Source of the DNA: Hydractinia symbiolongicarpus
Taxonomy: Eukaryota; Cnidaria; Hydrozoa; Anthoathecata; Hydractiniidae
Assembly: GCF_029227915.1 (NCBI RefSeq)
Contig: NC_079881.1
Coordinates: 2,790,001-2,854,000, forward strand
DNA: 64,000 nucleotides
Reading direction: 5' to 3'
Below the pieces are notes generated by a model. That model was not told the origin of the DNA and ran no database searches. It worked only from the letters and a program-made list of their open reading frames with translations. Positions 1 through 6,720 of this stretch are shown piece by piece. A program made the translations under genes and the position numbers. Within the stretch, counting starts at the first letter, position 1; each line of letters starts with the position of its first letter.

Positions 1-754
1 TATACAAGCCATCTTTAGGTAATTCTACTTCAGGTGGATAGCTCTCTTGATTAACCAAAGGCACCTCTTTCATTATAATAGCATCTTTTGGCTTCATATC
101 AATCATCTGCGTCTTTGTATCGTTTAGCCTATCAATCAGTTTATACAGATGCTTAACCCATGTAGATGATACCTTTTCCGAATCATTCAGTTCTTGGGCA
201 TCTTGTATTTTGAATAAATTTTCGGCAAGTATCTTGTTCAACGCCTCAACAAAAGCTGTGTGTGTATGCTTATATTTTGTAGTCGCTCTTTTAATTTCAA
301 CCTTATGCTTCTCCAACAGCTTTGATACATCTGCCTTGAATTCTGAACCGTTATCACATTGGAAAGTTTTCGGATAAGTTAATGGTCCTGCCTTGTAGAT
401 GTCCTCAATCATAGCGGCAACCTCTTTGGCTTTCTTAGTCCTCAAAGGTCGGGCTACCTTGTATCTGGAAGCAGCATCGATTCCCGACAAAATGTACTTA
501 TATTTATTACCATACAGTATGTCACCGGGCATGTACAATAAATCGAATTGATGTAAATCATTAGGGGTGGTAACTTCATAATGTGGTCTTTCAACATGTT
601 TTGGGGCGGGTAAATGTACTTGCCAAAATGCTTGTTTTGATAGCCACTTCTTAATCTCCTTTGGCCCGAAGCCGAATACTCTTAAGCTCTGAACAGCCTT
701 TTGTCCTTTCCATAAATTTTGAGGTTGATAGTAAGTCTCTTGAAGTTTTGACAT
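1..754 (-). CDS. Retrovirus-like DDE integrase (rve fold), C-terminus cut by window edge
   Basis: This gene is read leftward from an ATG at 754-752, and 251 codons are visible without a stop before the sequence ends. The product would join element ends to host DNA. A catalytic triad is clear: D71 (context HQFDLLYM), D134 (QCDNGSEF) and E170 (AFVEALNK), giving D-x62-D-x35-E, the D,D35E spacing of retroviral and Polinton integrases. A short N-terminal region before the core has no obvious HHCC zinc finger. The C-terminal part, where Polinton integrases often carry a chromodomain, is outside the window. The gene is divergent from the SAP-like gene at 847 and shares its 92-bp upstream region. No frameshift or stop interrupts the visible part, so it could be functional. 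Confidence 0.92.
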   Translation of the reverse strand, partial: MSKLQETYYQPQNLWKGQKAVQSLRVFGFGPKEIKKWLSKQAFWQVHLPAPKHVERPHYEVTTPNDLHQFDLLYMPGDILYGNKYKYILSGIDAASRYKVARPLRTKKAKEVAAMIEDIYKAGPLTYPKTFQCDNGSEFKADVSKLLEKHKVEIKRATTKYKHTHTAFVEALNKILAENLFKIQDAQELNDSEKVSSTWVKHLYKLIDRLNDTKTQMIDMKPKDAIIMKEVPLVNQESYPPEVELPKDGLY

Positions 755-846
755 GTTTTATTTAAGCACACCTTTATTTATCTCCTTTTTGTTATGATGT
801 GGTACGATAAAAGTGCTTAAAGTTTTTATATTTATTATATATTAAG
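755..846. promoter_or_regulatory. Divergent promoter region between integrase and SAP-like gene
   Basis: This AT-rich 92-bp gap separates two start codons pointing away from each other, so it must hold both upstream regions. It contains a perfect 9-bp inverted repeat, TTTAAGCAC at 761-769 and GTGCTTAAA at 813-821, roughly symmetrical between the genes. AT-rich TATA-like stretches lie at about 825-842 next to the rightward gene. A shared regulator binding the dyad is inference. Confidence 0.5.
761..821. repeat. 9-bp inverted repeat in the divergent promoter
   Basis: The arms TTTAAGCAC (761-769) and GTGCTTAAA (813-821) are perfect reverse complements separated by 43 bp. Their position between two divergent genes suggests an operator-like or promoter element used in both directions. 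The string CTTAAAG also recurs in the upstream blocks of the two downstream genes (near 1519, 2280 and 2317). Confidence 0.55.
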
Positions 847-1116
847 ATGTCAGACATGAATACCACACCAGATTACAAATTGATGAAACTGAGAGAGTTG
901 CGAGAGGTTGCTAAATCCCGCGGAATTAAGTATATCGTGGGTATGAGAAAGGCTAAACTGGTTGAGGTGATTGAGAAGAATGATCTTGACCCATCCTACA
1001 CCATCGATCTGGATACCAAGAAGGAATGGTATGGATACTGTTCAAGGTGGAGGTCGAAAAACAGGGAGGCATATCTAAAAGCTCAAAAACGTTATAACGA
1101 CAAAAGATCCAAGTGA
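847..1116 (+). CDS. Small SAP-like protein, 89 aa
   Basis: This is a basic 89-residue protein. Residues about 12-46 look like a SAP or HeH helix-extended-loop-helix motif: LMKLRELREV, then an SRGIKY turn, then RKAKLVEVIEKND. Such motifs bind DNA. The C-terminal half is rich in K, R, Y and W (for example CSRWRSKNREAYLKAQKRYN) and could add nucleic-acid binding. The start at 847 follows the divergent promoter; a second Met lies at residue 4. The same SAP signature heads the next two genes, so this is one of a small in-element family. A hairpin begins 11 nt after the stop. A role in element DNA binding or transcription is inference; no precise function is recognised. Confidence 0.7.
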   Translation: MSDMNTTPDYKLMKLRELREVAKSRGIKYIVGMRKAKLVEVIEKNDLDPSYTIDLDTKKEWYGYCSRWRSKNREAYLKAQKRYNDKRSK

Positions 1117-1127
1117 TTGGGTATTTT

Positions 1128-1151
1128 TTTGTTACTCAGACGAGTAACAAA
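1128..1151 (+). terminator. Hairpin at the 3' end of the SAP-like gene
   Basis: A perfect 10-bp stem (TTTGTTACTC with GAGTAACAAA) closes a 4-nt AGAC loop, directly after a T-run and 11 nt past the stop. A near copy follows the RING gene at 2100-2123. Hairpins are known to mark mRNA 3' ends in mimiviruses and their virophages; the same use here is inference. Confidence 0.5.
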
Positions 1152-1411
1152 TGTTGGTGGGTGGGTACCCATGGTCTAACCGGTCATGGCCCTCAAGGTG
1201 TTGGTGGGTGGGTACCCATGGTGTACCGGTCATGGCCCTCAAGGTGTTGGTGGGTGGGTACCCATGGTGTACCGGACACGACCCTCTAGGTGCCGGTGGG
1301 TGGGTACCCATGGTGTACCGGTCACGACCCTCTAGGTGCCGGTGGGTGGGTACCCATGGTGTACCGGTCACGACCCTCTAGGTGCCGGTGGGTGGGTACC
1401 CATGGTGGAGC
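1152..1411. repeat. 46-bp tandem repeat, about 5.6 copies
   Basis: This is a GC-rich minisatellite with a 46-bp period. Each unit contains GGTGGGTGGGTACCCATGG, followed by a GTACCGGTCA-like and a CCCTC(A/T)AGGT-like segment. Units 1-2 carry GTT and TCATGGCCCTCAAGG; units 4-6 carry GCC and TCACGACCCTCTAGG; unit 3 is intermediate. This shows local homogenisation. TGGGTACCCA is a perfect 10-bp palindrome in every unit. A single diverged unit recurs at about 2140-2175 before the polymerase gene. Because 46 is not a multiple of three, the open frames across this block on both strands are by-products and not genes. Confidence 0.9.
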
Positions 1412-1552
1412 GATGTCAGTATCATAAACCGCGTTTTACCGCCATGGGGTCGGGTGGTTGTCTTGCGAACGAAGCCCCTCACGATCCTCCAACACGGTTT
1501 ACGATTTATAAAAATGGCTTAAAGATTACAAAATCGTATATCATAGCCAAGC
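1412..1552 (+). promoter_or_regulatory. Upstream region and TATA box of the RING gene
   Basis: TATAAAAA at 1507-1514 lies 46 bp before the ATG at 1553, a plausible distance for a short 5' UTR. The 65-bp block 1486-1550 is identical to 2248-2312 upstream of the polymerase gene, so the two genes probably share transcriptional control. The more distal part (1412-1485) is recognisably similar to 2155-2245 but diverged. Confidence 0.65.
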
Positions 1553-2077
1553 ATGTCTTCAGGAATCGTTCTCGATTTGATACACAGTAGAGAATATATT
1601 GATGACTTTGATCTTTTCACGGTCCCTGATTTAAGAGCCAGAGCGAGGTACCTTGGCCTACGTGAATACTCGCGGCTCAGAAGGGCTGAGCTTATCGAAT
1701 TACTGTTATCAACAGTACCCGCAAGATATCCCGATATGACTTTACCGCTCGTCATAGGGATGCTGGATCTCGAAGTGACCGAATTTTCTGGACCCGTGAT
1801 GAGACCAAATGTATCGGTGCCAATACCGGTACCAGCACCGATTAGACCGGTACCAGCACGGGTTGAGGTTGATGATGAGGACGACGCAGACGATGACATT
1901 GATGAAGATGATAGATGTATCATTTGTCTTTCTAAACGAAAGACCGCCACCATTGTTCATGGTAGAACAGGGCATTTTTGCTGCTGTTTATCGTGCGCAA
2001 ATAAATTGGAGAAGAGGGGGGATAAATGCCCTATATGTCGCGCATCAATAGATCTTGTCATTAGACAATATATTTGA
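1553..2077 (+). CDS. SAP plus MDM2-type RING finger protein, probable E3 ubiquitin ligase
   Basis: This 174-residue protein has three parts. Residues about 23-52 form a SAP motif (LRARARYLGL, then EYSRLRRAELIELLL). Residues about 86-105 are a Pro/Val-rich linker, followed by an acidic stretch (about 106-119). Residues 122-174 form a RING. The zinc ligands read C122, C125, H136, H141, C145, C148, C159 and C162, the C2H2C4 order and spacing typical of the MDM2/MDMX RING, with the IVHGxTGH core and a 12-residue C-terminal tail after the last Cys. In MDM2 this domain dimerises and recruits E2 enzymes; a similar ubiquitin-ligase role is inferred. The ATG at 1553 fits the TATA box 46 bp upstream. 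The SAP domain and linker are shared with the polymerase N-terminus. No p53-binding SWIB-like domain is visible. Confidence 0.85.
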   Translation: MSSGIVLDLIHSREYIDDFDLFTVPDLRARARYLGLREYSRLRRAELIELLLSTVPARYPDMTLPLVIGMLDLEVTEFSGPVMRPNVSVPIPVPAPIRPVPARVEVDDEDDADDDIDEDDRCIICLSKRKTATIVHGRTGHFCCCLSCANKLEKRGDKCPICRASIDLVIRQYI

Positions 2078-2099
2078 GGGGTCGGATTGTTAGGGCATT

Positions 2100-2123
2100 T
2101 TTGTTACTCGGACGGGTAACAAA
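2100..2123 (+). terminator. Hairpin at the 3' end of the RING gene
   Basis: This is a 10-bp stem (TTTGTTACTC with GGGTAACAAA) with one T-G wobble and a GGAC loop, 22 nt after the stop and preceded by T residues. It is nearly the same as the hairpin at 1128-1151. The substitution in the stem keeps it foldable as RNA. Confidence 0.5.
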
Positions 2124-2137
2124 TGTGATTCACGACC

Positions 2138-2351
2138 CTCGAGGTGCCAATGGGTGGGTACCCATGGTGTATCGATGTATGTATCACAAAGCGTGTTTTA
2201 CTACAATTTAACATGGTGGTTGCCCCACAAACTAGGACATTCACGACCCTCCAACACGGTTTACGATTTATAAAAATGGCTTAAAGATTACAAAATCGTA
2301 TATCATAGCCAAACATCTTAAAGATTACAAAATCGTATATCACAACCAAGC
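2138..2351 (+). promoter_or_regulatory. Duplicated upstream region of the polymerase gene
   Basis: This region begins with one diverged 46-bp repeat unit (about 2140-2175), then a diverged counterpart of the RING-gene upstream sequence. The 65-bp block 2248-2312 is identical to 1486-1550 and holds TATAAAAA at 2269-2276. A 37-bp segment starting at 2280 (CTTAAAGATTACAAAATCG) is repeated in tandem at 2317. This moves the ATG to 83 bp from the TATA box instead of 46. Confidence 0.7.
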
Positions 2352-2353
2352 AT
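2280..2353 (+). repeat. 37-bp tandem duplication in the polymerase leader
   Basis: Two adjacent 37-bp units start at 2280 and 2317. They share CTTAAAGATTACAAAATCG and the following TATATCA, and differ near their 3' ends (TAGCCAAACAT against CAACCAAGCAT). The RING gene has only one such unit at the matching place. The duplication probably lengthens the 5' UTR or doubles a regulatory site. Confidence 0.75.
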
Positions 2354-5300
2354 GACTTCGAGAAATACAGTTGTTGAATTAAGAGCTCTCGCTAGAGAAC
2401 GCGGCCTACGTGGCTACTCAAGGCTCAGAAAGGCCGATCTGATCGAATTATTGACACCCACTACTGTGTCAGCACCCGTACCCGTGCCGAGACCCACTAG
2501 ACCCGTACCCCTGCCGAGACCCACTAGACCCATACCCCTGCCGAGACCCACTAGACCCATACCCATGCCGAGACCCACCAGACCCGTACCGGTGCCAAGA
2601 CCCACTAGACCCATACCCATGCCGAGACCCACCAGACCCGTACCGGTGCCAAGACCGGTATCAGCACCCATACCAGCACCGAGACCGGGCACTAGCCAAC
2701 AAGACATGGATTTGAAAAGCAAGTTGATCGAATGGAGAGACTGGTTAATAAATCATGTACCTAAGGCTATTAAGGAGAAAGCGAGCAAAGCTTTCAAAAC
2801 CATGAAGGATAAGATCATGGGTTTGTATAAAAAGGGCAGTGGAGAGGAAGAGGTGGAGGAGGTGGAGGAGGAGGAGGAGGAGGAGGAGGAAAACCCCTAT
2901 ACCCCCATTGAAGAAGCTTTTGTTGGTTCATACAAACGTTTCAAAATAAACTCGGATGGTGGGAAGAATGTCAAGGTCTTTCTCGAAAAGGTCGAGCATG
3001 TCGTCAAGAGGTTGATGAGTGACGTGCTCGGGCAGAAGAAGTCGCTGAAGACTCAGGCGACCTTGTGGGTGAAGTGGGTAAGGGAGGACACCAGCTCGAC
3101 CGATGCCCCGTGTGTACATGTCGATAAAGCTTTCAATAGCTATATGGAGATACTGCACGCCCACGATGACATTTCTGATGTTTTCGATCGGATGTGTAAT
3201 AAGATAATCGAGCAGATTGAAAACCCTGCTCTACCCGCCAGCGGGTTCACAATCGAAAGGATCCTACATATGCATGTGGACTTTCATAAACTGAAATTAA
3301 CCAGAGGTAGTTCTTACTTGCCGCTACCCAAGAATTTCAGTGGAAAGCGATCTGTGATTAACCCTCATAACGAGGATGATGATAAATGTTTCAGATGGGC
3401 TATTATCGCTGCTCTCAATCATGATAAGATCGATAATCACCCTGAACGAATCTCAATCCTTAAGAAGCATGATAAGTATAATTGGGATGGTCTAACTTTC
3501 CCAATGGTGCTAAACAAGATAGATTTGTTTGAGAGAAGGAACCCCGATGTCGCTGTGCATGTTTTGACAAAGGATGAGGGAGAAGGTATCTACATGTGTC
3601 GCAAGTCGAAGCATCTTGACCGTAAGGAGACGGTTGTTTTGTTTTTGCTGTGTGAGGGTGATAAGAAGCACTACATTGCTGTTAAGAACTTGAGCGGTGT
3701 ACTGAGCAAGGTTAACTCGAAGGATGGACATAGAGAGCATTATTGCTTGAATTGTCTCTCTGGTTTTCCAAGCGAACAGAAAAGGGATGAGCACTTTGAG
3801 TATTGCAAGAATAACGATGCCGCTAAGATTCAACTCCCTAAGGAGGGTAGCACCCTAACCTTCACCGATGGTAAGTTTCAGCTCAAAGCCCCATTCATCA
3901 TGTATGCCGATTTCGAAGCTTTTACAAAAGAGTTGCCAGAAGATGAGAGAAAATGCGGATCATCCACCGAGAAAGTTGGTAAACATGTTCCCACCGGATT
4001 CTGTTGTTATAGTAAATATGCTCATGGTGAAGTGCTTGACCCTCTGAAGCTTTACCGCGGTGAGGACTGTGTCCCGCGCTTTGTAGATCATGTAGTTTCT
4101 GAGGCGAAAAGGTTATATAACATGTTTCCTCAGAAAGCAATGGATCCACTGACGGATGAAGAGCGTGACGGTTTCAATAGAGCCAGGGTGTGCCACATTT
4201 GCATGGAAGAATTTGATGACAAGGATGACATCAAGGTTAGGGATCACTGCCATTTCACCGGTAAGTTTCGTGGGGCTGCCCATCAGAAATGTAATCTGCG
4301 TTACAAGGTTCCTAATTATATTCCGGTTGTCTTCCACAATCTGAGTGGCTACGATGCGCATTTATTCATTAAGGAGCTTGCTAGGAAGTACGGAGAAGAT
4401 GGTATGGGTGTAATCGCGGAGAATAAGGAGAAATATATCTCTTTCTCTACGGATGTTAAGGTTGGTGAATACACTAACAAAAATGGGGAGACTAAGGACA
4501 GAAAGATACAACTGAGATTCATAGACTCATTTAGATTTATGTCAAGCGGCCTAAGCTCCCTGGCTGACAACCTATCAGATGATCAATGCAAAAACCTTCG
4601 AAAATTCTTTAATGGTGACGAATTCGACATAATGAGAAGGAAGGGTGTATACCCATATGAGTATGTTAACTCATTCGATAGGTTTAATGAAACTGAGCTC
4701 CCGTCAAAAGATGATTTCTACAGCAAGCTGAACATGAATGGTATCAGCGATGCCGATTATGCGCATGCCCAGAAGGTGTGGAAGGACATGAAAGTTGAAA
4801 ATATGGGCGTTTATCATGATATCTATCTCAAGACGGATGTTCTGCTTCTGAGTGATGTGTTTGAGACATTCAGAGAAACATTCTTGAGAAACTACGATCT
4901 AGACCCGGCTCACTTTTACACTGCTCCGGGATTAGCCTGGAGGGCGTGTTTGAAAAAGACCAAGGTTAGTCTAGATTTATTGTCGGATATGGAGATGGTC
5001 ATGTTCATTGAGAGTGGTATTAGGGGTGGATTGTGTCAGGCTGTCCACCGCTACGCCAAGGCCAACAATAAGTATATGGGGGACGAGTACAACACATCGG
5101 ATGGGAATTGCATGGATTTATTTGAGCAGCAGGAAATGGCTAAAACCGTGCCTTTTGTAAAAAGAAAATTGATTGAATTGAGGTACTGGTTGATGAAACA
5201 TGTACCTAGGGTCATCAAGGTGAAAACTAGTAAAGCTTACAGAACCGTGAAGGATAAGATCATGGGTTTTTATGAAAAGGTATGTTGGGGACCGTCTGTA

Positions 5301-6596
5301 CCGAAAGAGGAAAAACAATATACCACCAAAGCCAACACATCTGAGAGTAAGGAGATGAATAGCTATCTCCAGTACCTAGATGCAAATAATTTGTACGGCT
5401 GGGCCATGATTCAGAAGATGCCGACCGGAGGGTTTGAGTGGGTTGATGACGTGGTTTCTGATTTTACACCCGAACTGATTTCACAATTAGCTGTGGAAAA
5501 CGGTGAAAAGGGGTACATCCTTGAGGTTGATGTTAGCTATCCACGGGAGCTTCATGATTCTCATAACGACCTTCCTTTCATGCCCGAGAGGAAGATCATT
5601 AATGGCGTCGAGAAGCTGACACCGTGTCTTTCAGACAAGAAGAAATATATCACTCATATCCGTGCGCTTGATCAAGCGTTGAAGCATGGTCTTGTTCTTG
5701 AGAAGGTTCATAGGGTCTTGAGATTTGATCAGAGTGCGTGGTTGAAGTCGTACATAGATTTCAACACTGATTTGCGTACCAAATCAACTAATGACTTCGA
5801 AAAGGACTTTTTCAAGCTGATGAATAATTCGGTCTTTGGGAAGACAATGGAGAATCGGCGAAGGCAGAAGGATATACGTTTGACCACCAACCAAAAGAAT
5901 TATGAGAAAATGGTGATGAAGCCCAACTTCAAGGGTAGCACGTGGTTCTCGGAAACACTGATGGGCATAGAGATGTCCAAGATCAAGATCAAAATGAATA
6001 AGCCAATCTACCTGGGGCTGGCAATTCTCGACTTGTCCAAGATGGTTATGTATGAGTTCCACTATGATTACATGAGACCAAAATATGGTGTGGATGTAAA
6101 GCTTTGCTACATGGATACAGATTCATTCGTTTATCATATCAAAACCGACGACTTTTACAAAGATATCGCCGACGATGTGGCTTTGAGATTTGACACTTCG
6201 GGGTACGATAAGAAAGATGGTAGACCTCTACCATTAGGTTTGAATAAAAAGATCATTGGTCTGATGAAGGATGAGTTGGGTGGTAAGGTAATGACCGAAT
6301 TTATCGCTCTTAGGGCTAAGAATTATGCTTACAAACAGCTATGTGGTAGGGAGGATAAGAGGTGCAAGGGGGTCAAGAAATGTGTGGTGAGGAAGACAAT
6401 AGGTTTCGATGACTATAGGAGATGCTTGTTGGAGGGTGAAAATGTTTACAGGGAACAGATGACCTTTCGATCGATTAAGCATGATGTTCATACCATAAAA
6501 ACAAACAAACTAGCGCTCAATGCAGATGATGATAAGCGCATAATTATGGAGGATGGCATTACCACACTGGCTAGAGGACATTATAGACACACATAA
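2352..6596 (+). CDS. Protein-primed family B DNA polymerase with N-terminal SAP domain
   Basis: This 1414-residue protein would replicate the element by protein priming. It starts with a SAP motif (about 6-36), then 9-residue P(V/I)PxPRPTR repeats (about 41-115), a 38-residue module (124-161), a Glu-rich run (about 165-180) and a CxxC...HxxxC zinc-finger-like site (C465, C468, H481, C485). The 3'-5' exonuclease has ExoI D520/E522 (YADFEAF), ExoII N663/D668 (HNLSGYD) and ExoIII Y825/D829 (YLKTDVL). An endonuclease VII-like zinc site lies between ExoI and ExoII (C614, C617, DHCH 631-634, H644, C647). Polymerase motifs are A with D1010 (YLDANNLYG), B from K1155 (KLMNNSVFG) and C with D1255/D1257 (YMDTDS). 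All catalytic residues are present. A second copy of the 38-residue module (939-976) sits just before motif A. The ATG is the one after the duplicated leader. Confidence 0.95.
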   Translation: MTSRNTVVELRALARERGLRGYSRLRKADLIELLTPTTVSAPVPVPRPTRPVPLPRPTRPIPLPRPTRPIPMPRPTRPVPVPRPTRPIPMPRPTRPVPVPRPVSAPIPAPRPGTSQQDMDLKSKLIEWRDWLINHVPKAIKEKASKAFKTMKDKIMGLYKKGSGEEEVEEVEEEEEEEEENPYTPIEEAFVGSYKRFKINSDGGKNVKVFLEKVEHVVKRLMSDVLGQKKSLKTQATLWVKWVREDTSSTDAPCVHVDKAFNSYMEILHAHDDISDVFDRMCNKIIEQIENPALPASGFTIERILHMHVDFHKLKLTRGSSYLPLPKNFSGKRSVINPHNEDDDKCFRWAIIAALNHDKIDNHPERISILKKHDKYNWDGLTFPMVLNKIDLFERRNPDVAVHVLTKDEGEGIYMCRKSKHLDRKETVVLFLLCEGDKKHYIAVKNLSGVLSKVNSKDGHREHYCLNCLSGFPSEQKRDEHFEYCKNNDAAKIQLPKEGSTLTFTDGKFQLKAPFIMYADFEAFTKELPEDERKCGSSTEKVGKHVPTGFCCYSKYAHGEVLDPLKLYRGEDCVPRFVDHVVSEAKRLYNMFPQKAMDPLTDEERDGFNRARVCHICMEEFDDKDDIKVRDHCHFTGKFRGAAHQKCNLRYKVPNYIPVVFHNLSGYDAHLFIKELARKYGEDGMGVIAENKEKYISFSTDVKVGEYTNKNGETKDRKIQLRFIDSFRFMSSGLSSLADNLSDDQCKNLRKFFNGDEFDIMRRKGVYPYEYVNSFDRFNETELPSKDDFYSKLNMNGISDADYAHAQKVWKDMKVENMGVYHDIYLKTDVLLLSDVFETFRETFLRNYDLDPAHFYTAPGLAWRACLKKTKVSLDLLSDMEMVMFIESGIRGGLCQAVHRYAKANNKYMGDEYNTSDGNCMDLFEQQEMAKTVPFVKRKLIELRYWLMKHVPRVIKVKTSKAYRTVKDKIMGFYEKVCWGPSVPKEEKQYTTKANTSESKEMNSYLQYLDANNLYGWAMIQKMPTGGFEWVDDVVSDFTPELISQLAVENGEKGYILEVDVSYPRELHDSHNDLPFMPERKIINGVEKLTPCLSDKKKYITHIRALDQALKHGLVLEKVHRVLRFDQSAWLKSYIDFNTDLRTKSTNDFEKDFFKLMNNSVFGKTMENRRRQKDIRLTTNQKNYEKMVMKPNFKGSTWFSETLMGIEMSKIKIKMNKPIYLGLAILDLSKMVMYEFHYDYMRPKYGVDVKLCYMDTDSFVYHIKTDDFYKDIADDVALRFDTSGYDKKDGRPLPLGLNKKIIGLMKDELGGKVMTEFIALRAKNYAYKQLCGREDKRCKGVKKCVVRKTIGFDDYRRCLLEGENVYREQMTFRSIKHDVHTIKTNKLALNADDDKRIIMEDGITTLARGHYRHT
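2472..2668 (+). repeat. 27-bp in-frame repeat encoding Pro-rich linker
   Basis: About seven 27-bp units inside the polymerase gene encode P(V/I)P(V/L/M)PRPTR. Units differ mainly at CCCGTACCC, CCCATACCC or CCGGTGCCA, and two adjacent pairs are identical, which indicates recent slippage or unequal exchange. The encoded stiff proline linker separates the SAP motif from the rest of the protein. A shorter relative occurs in the RING protein (about 1808-1862). Confidence 0.85.
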
Positions 6597-6720
6597 CACT
6601 ATAATTTATAGGACACGACAGATGAGGGTGGGTAGGGACCCATGGGACGGGGAGGGTGGGGAGGGGCCCAGGGGACACGGCGGGGGTTGGGGGTTGGGGT
6701 GGGGGTGGGGGTTTTGGACG
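6597..6720 (+). other. G-rich tract downstream of the polymerase, possible G-quadruplex
   Basis: After the stop there is a short palindrome (CTATAATTTATAG, 6599-6611). From 6625 to 6716 come many runs of three to five G on the plus strand, in the densest part separated by one to three T. Such spacing allows G-quadruplex folding. The tract lacks coding features; an open frame from 6553 across it is a by-product of the composition. Confidence 0.6.

Noticed and set aside
1152-1411. CRISPR-like array
   Set aside because: The repeats are directly adjacent with no unique spacers, and the setting is eukaryotic.
1132-1590. Open frames on both strands across the 46-bp repeat
   Set aside because: The repeat has no stop codons in several frames, and 46 is not a multiple of three, so the frames rotate through the same DNA. 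There is no domain, and the products would be low-complexity Gly/Trp/Pro repeats.
2414-6062. Antisense frames inside the polymerase gene
   Set aside because: They are shadows of a strongly supported sense gene and lack any recognisable domain.
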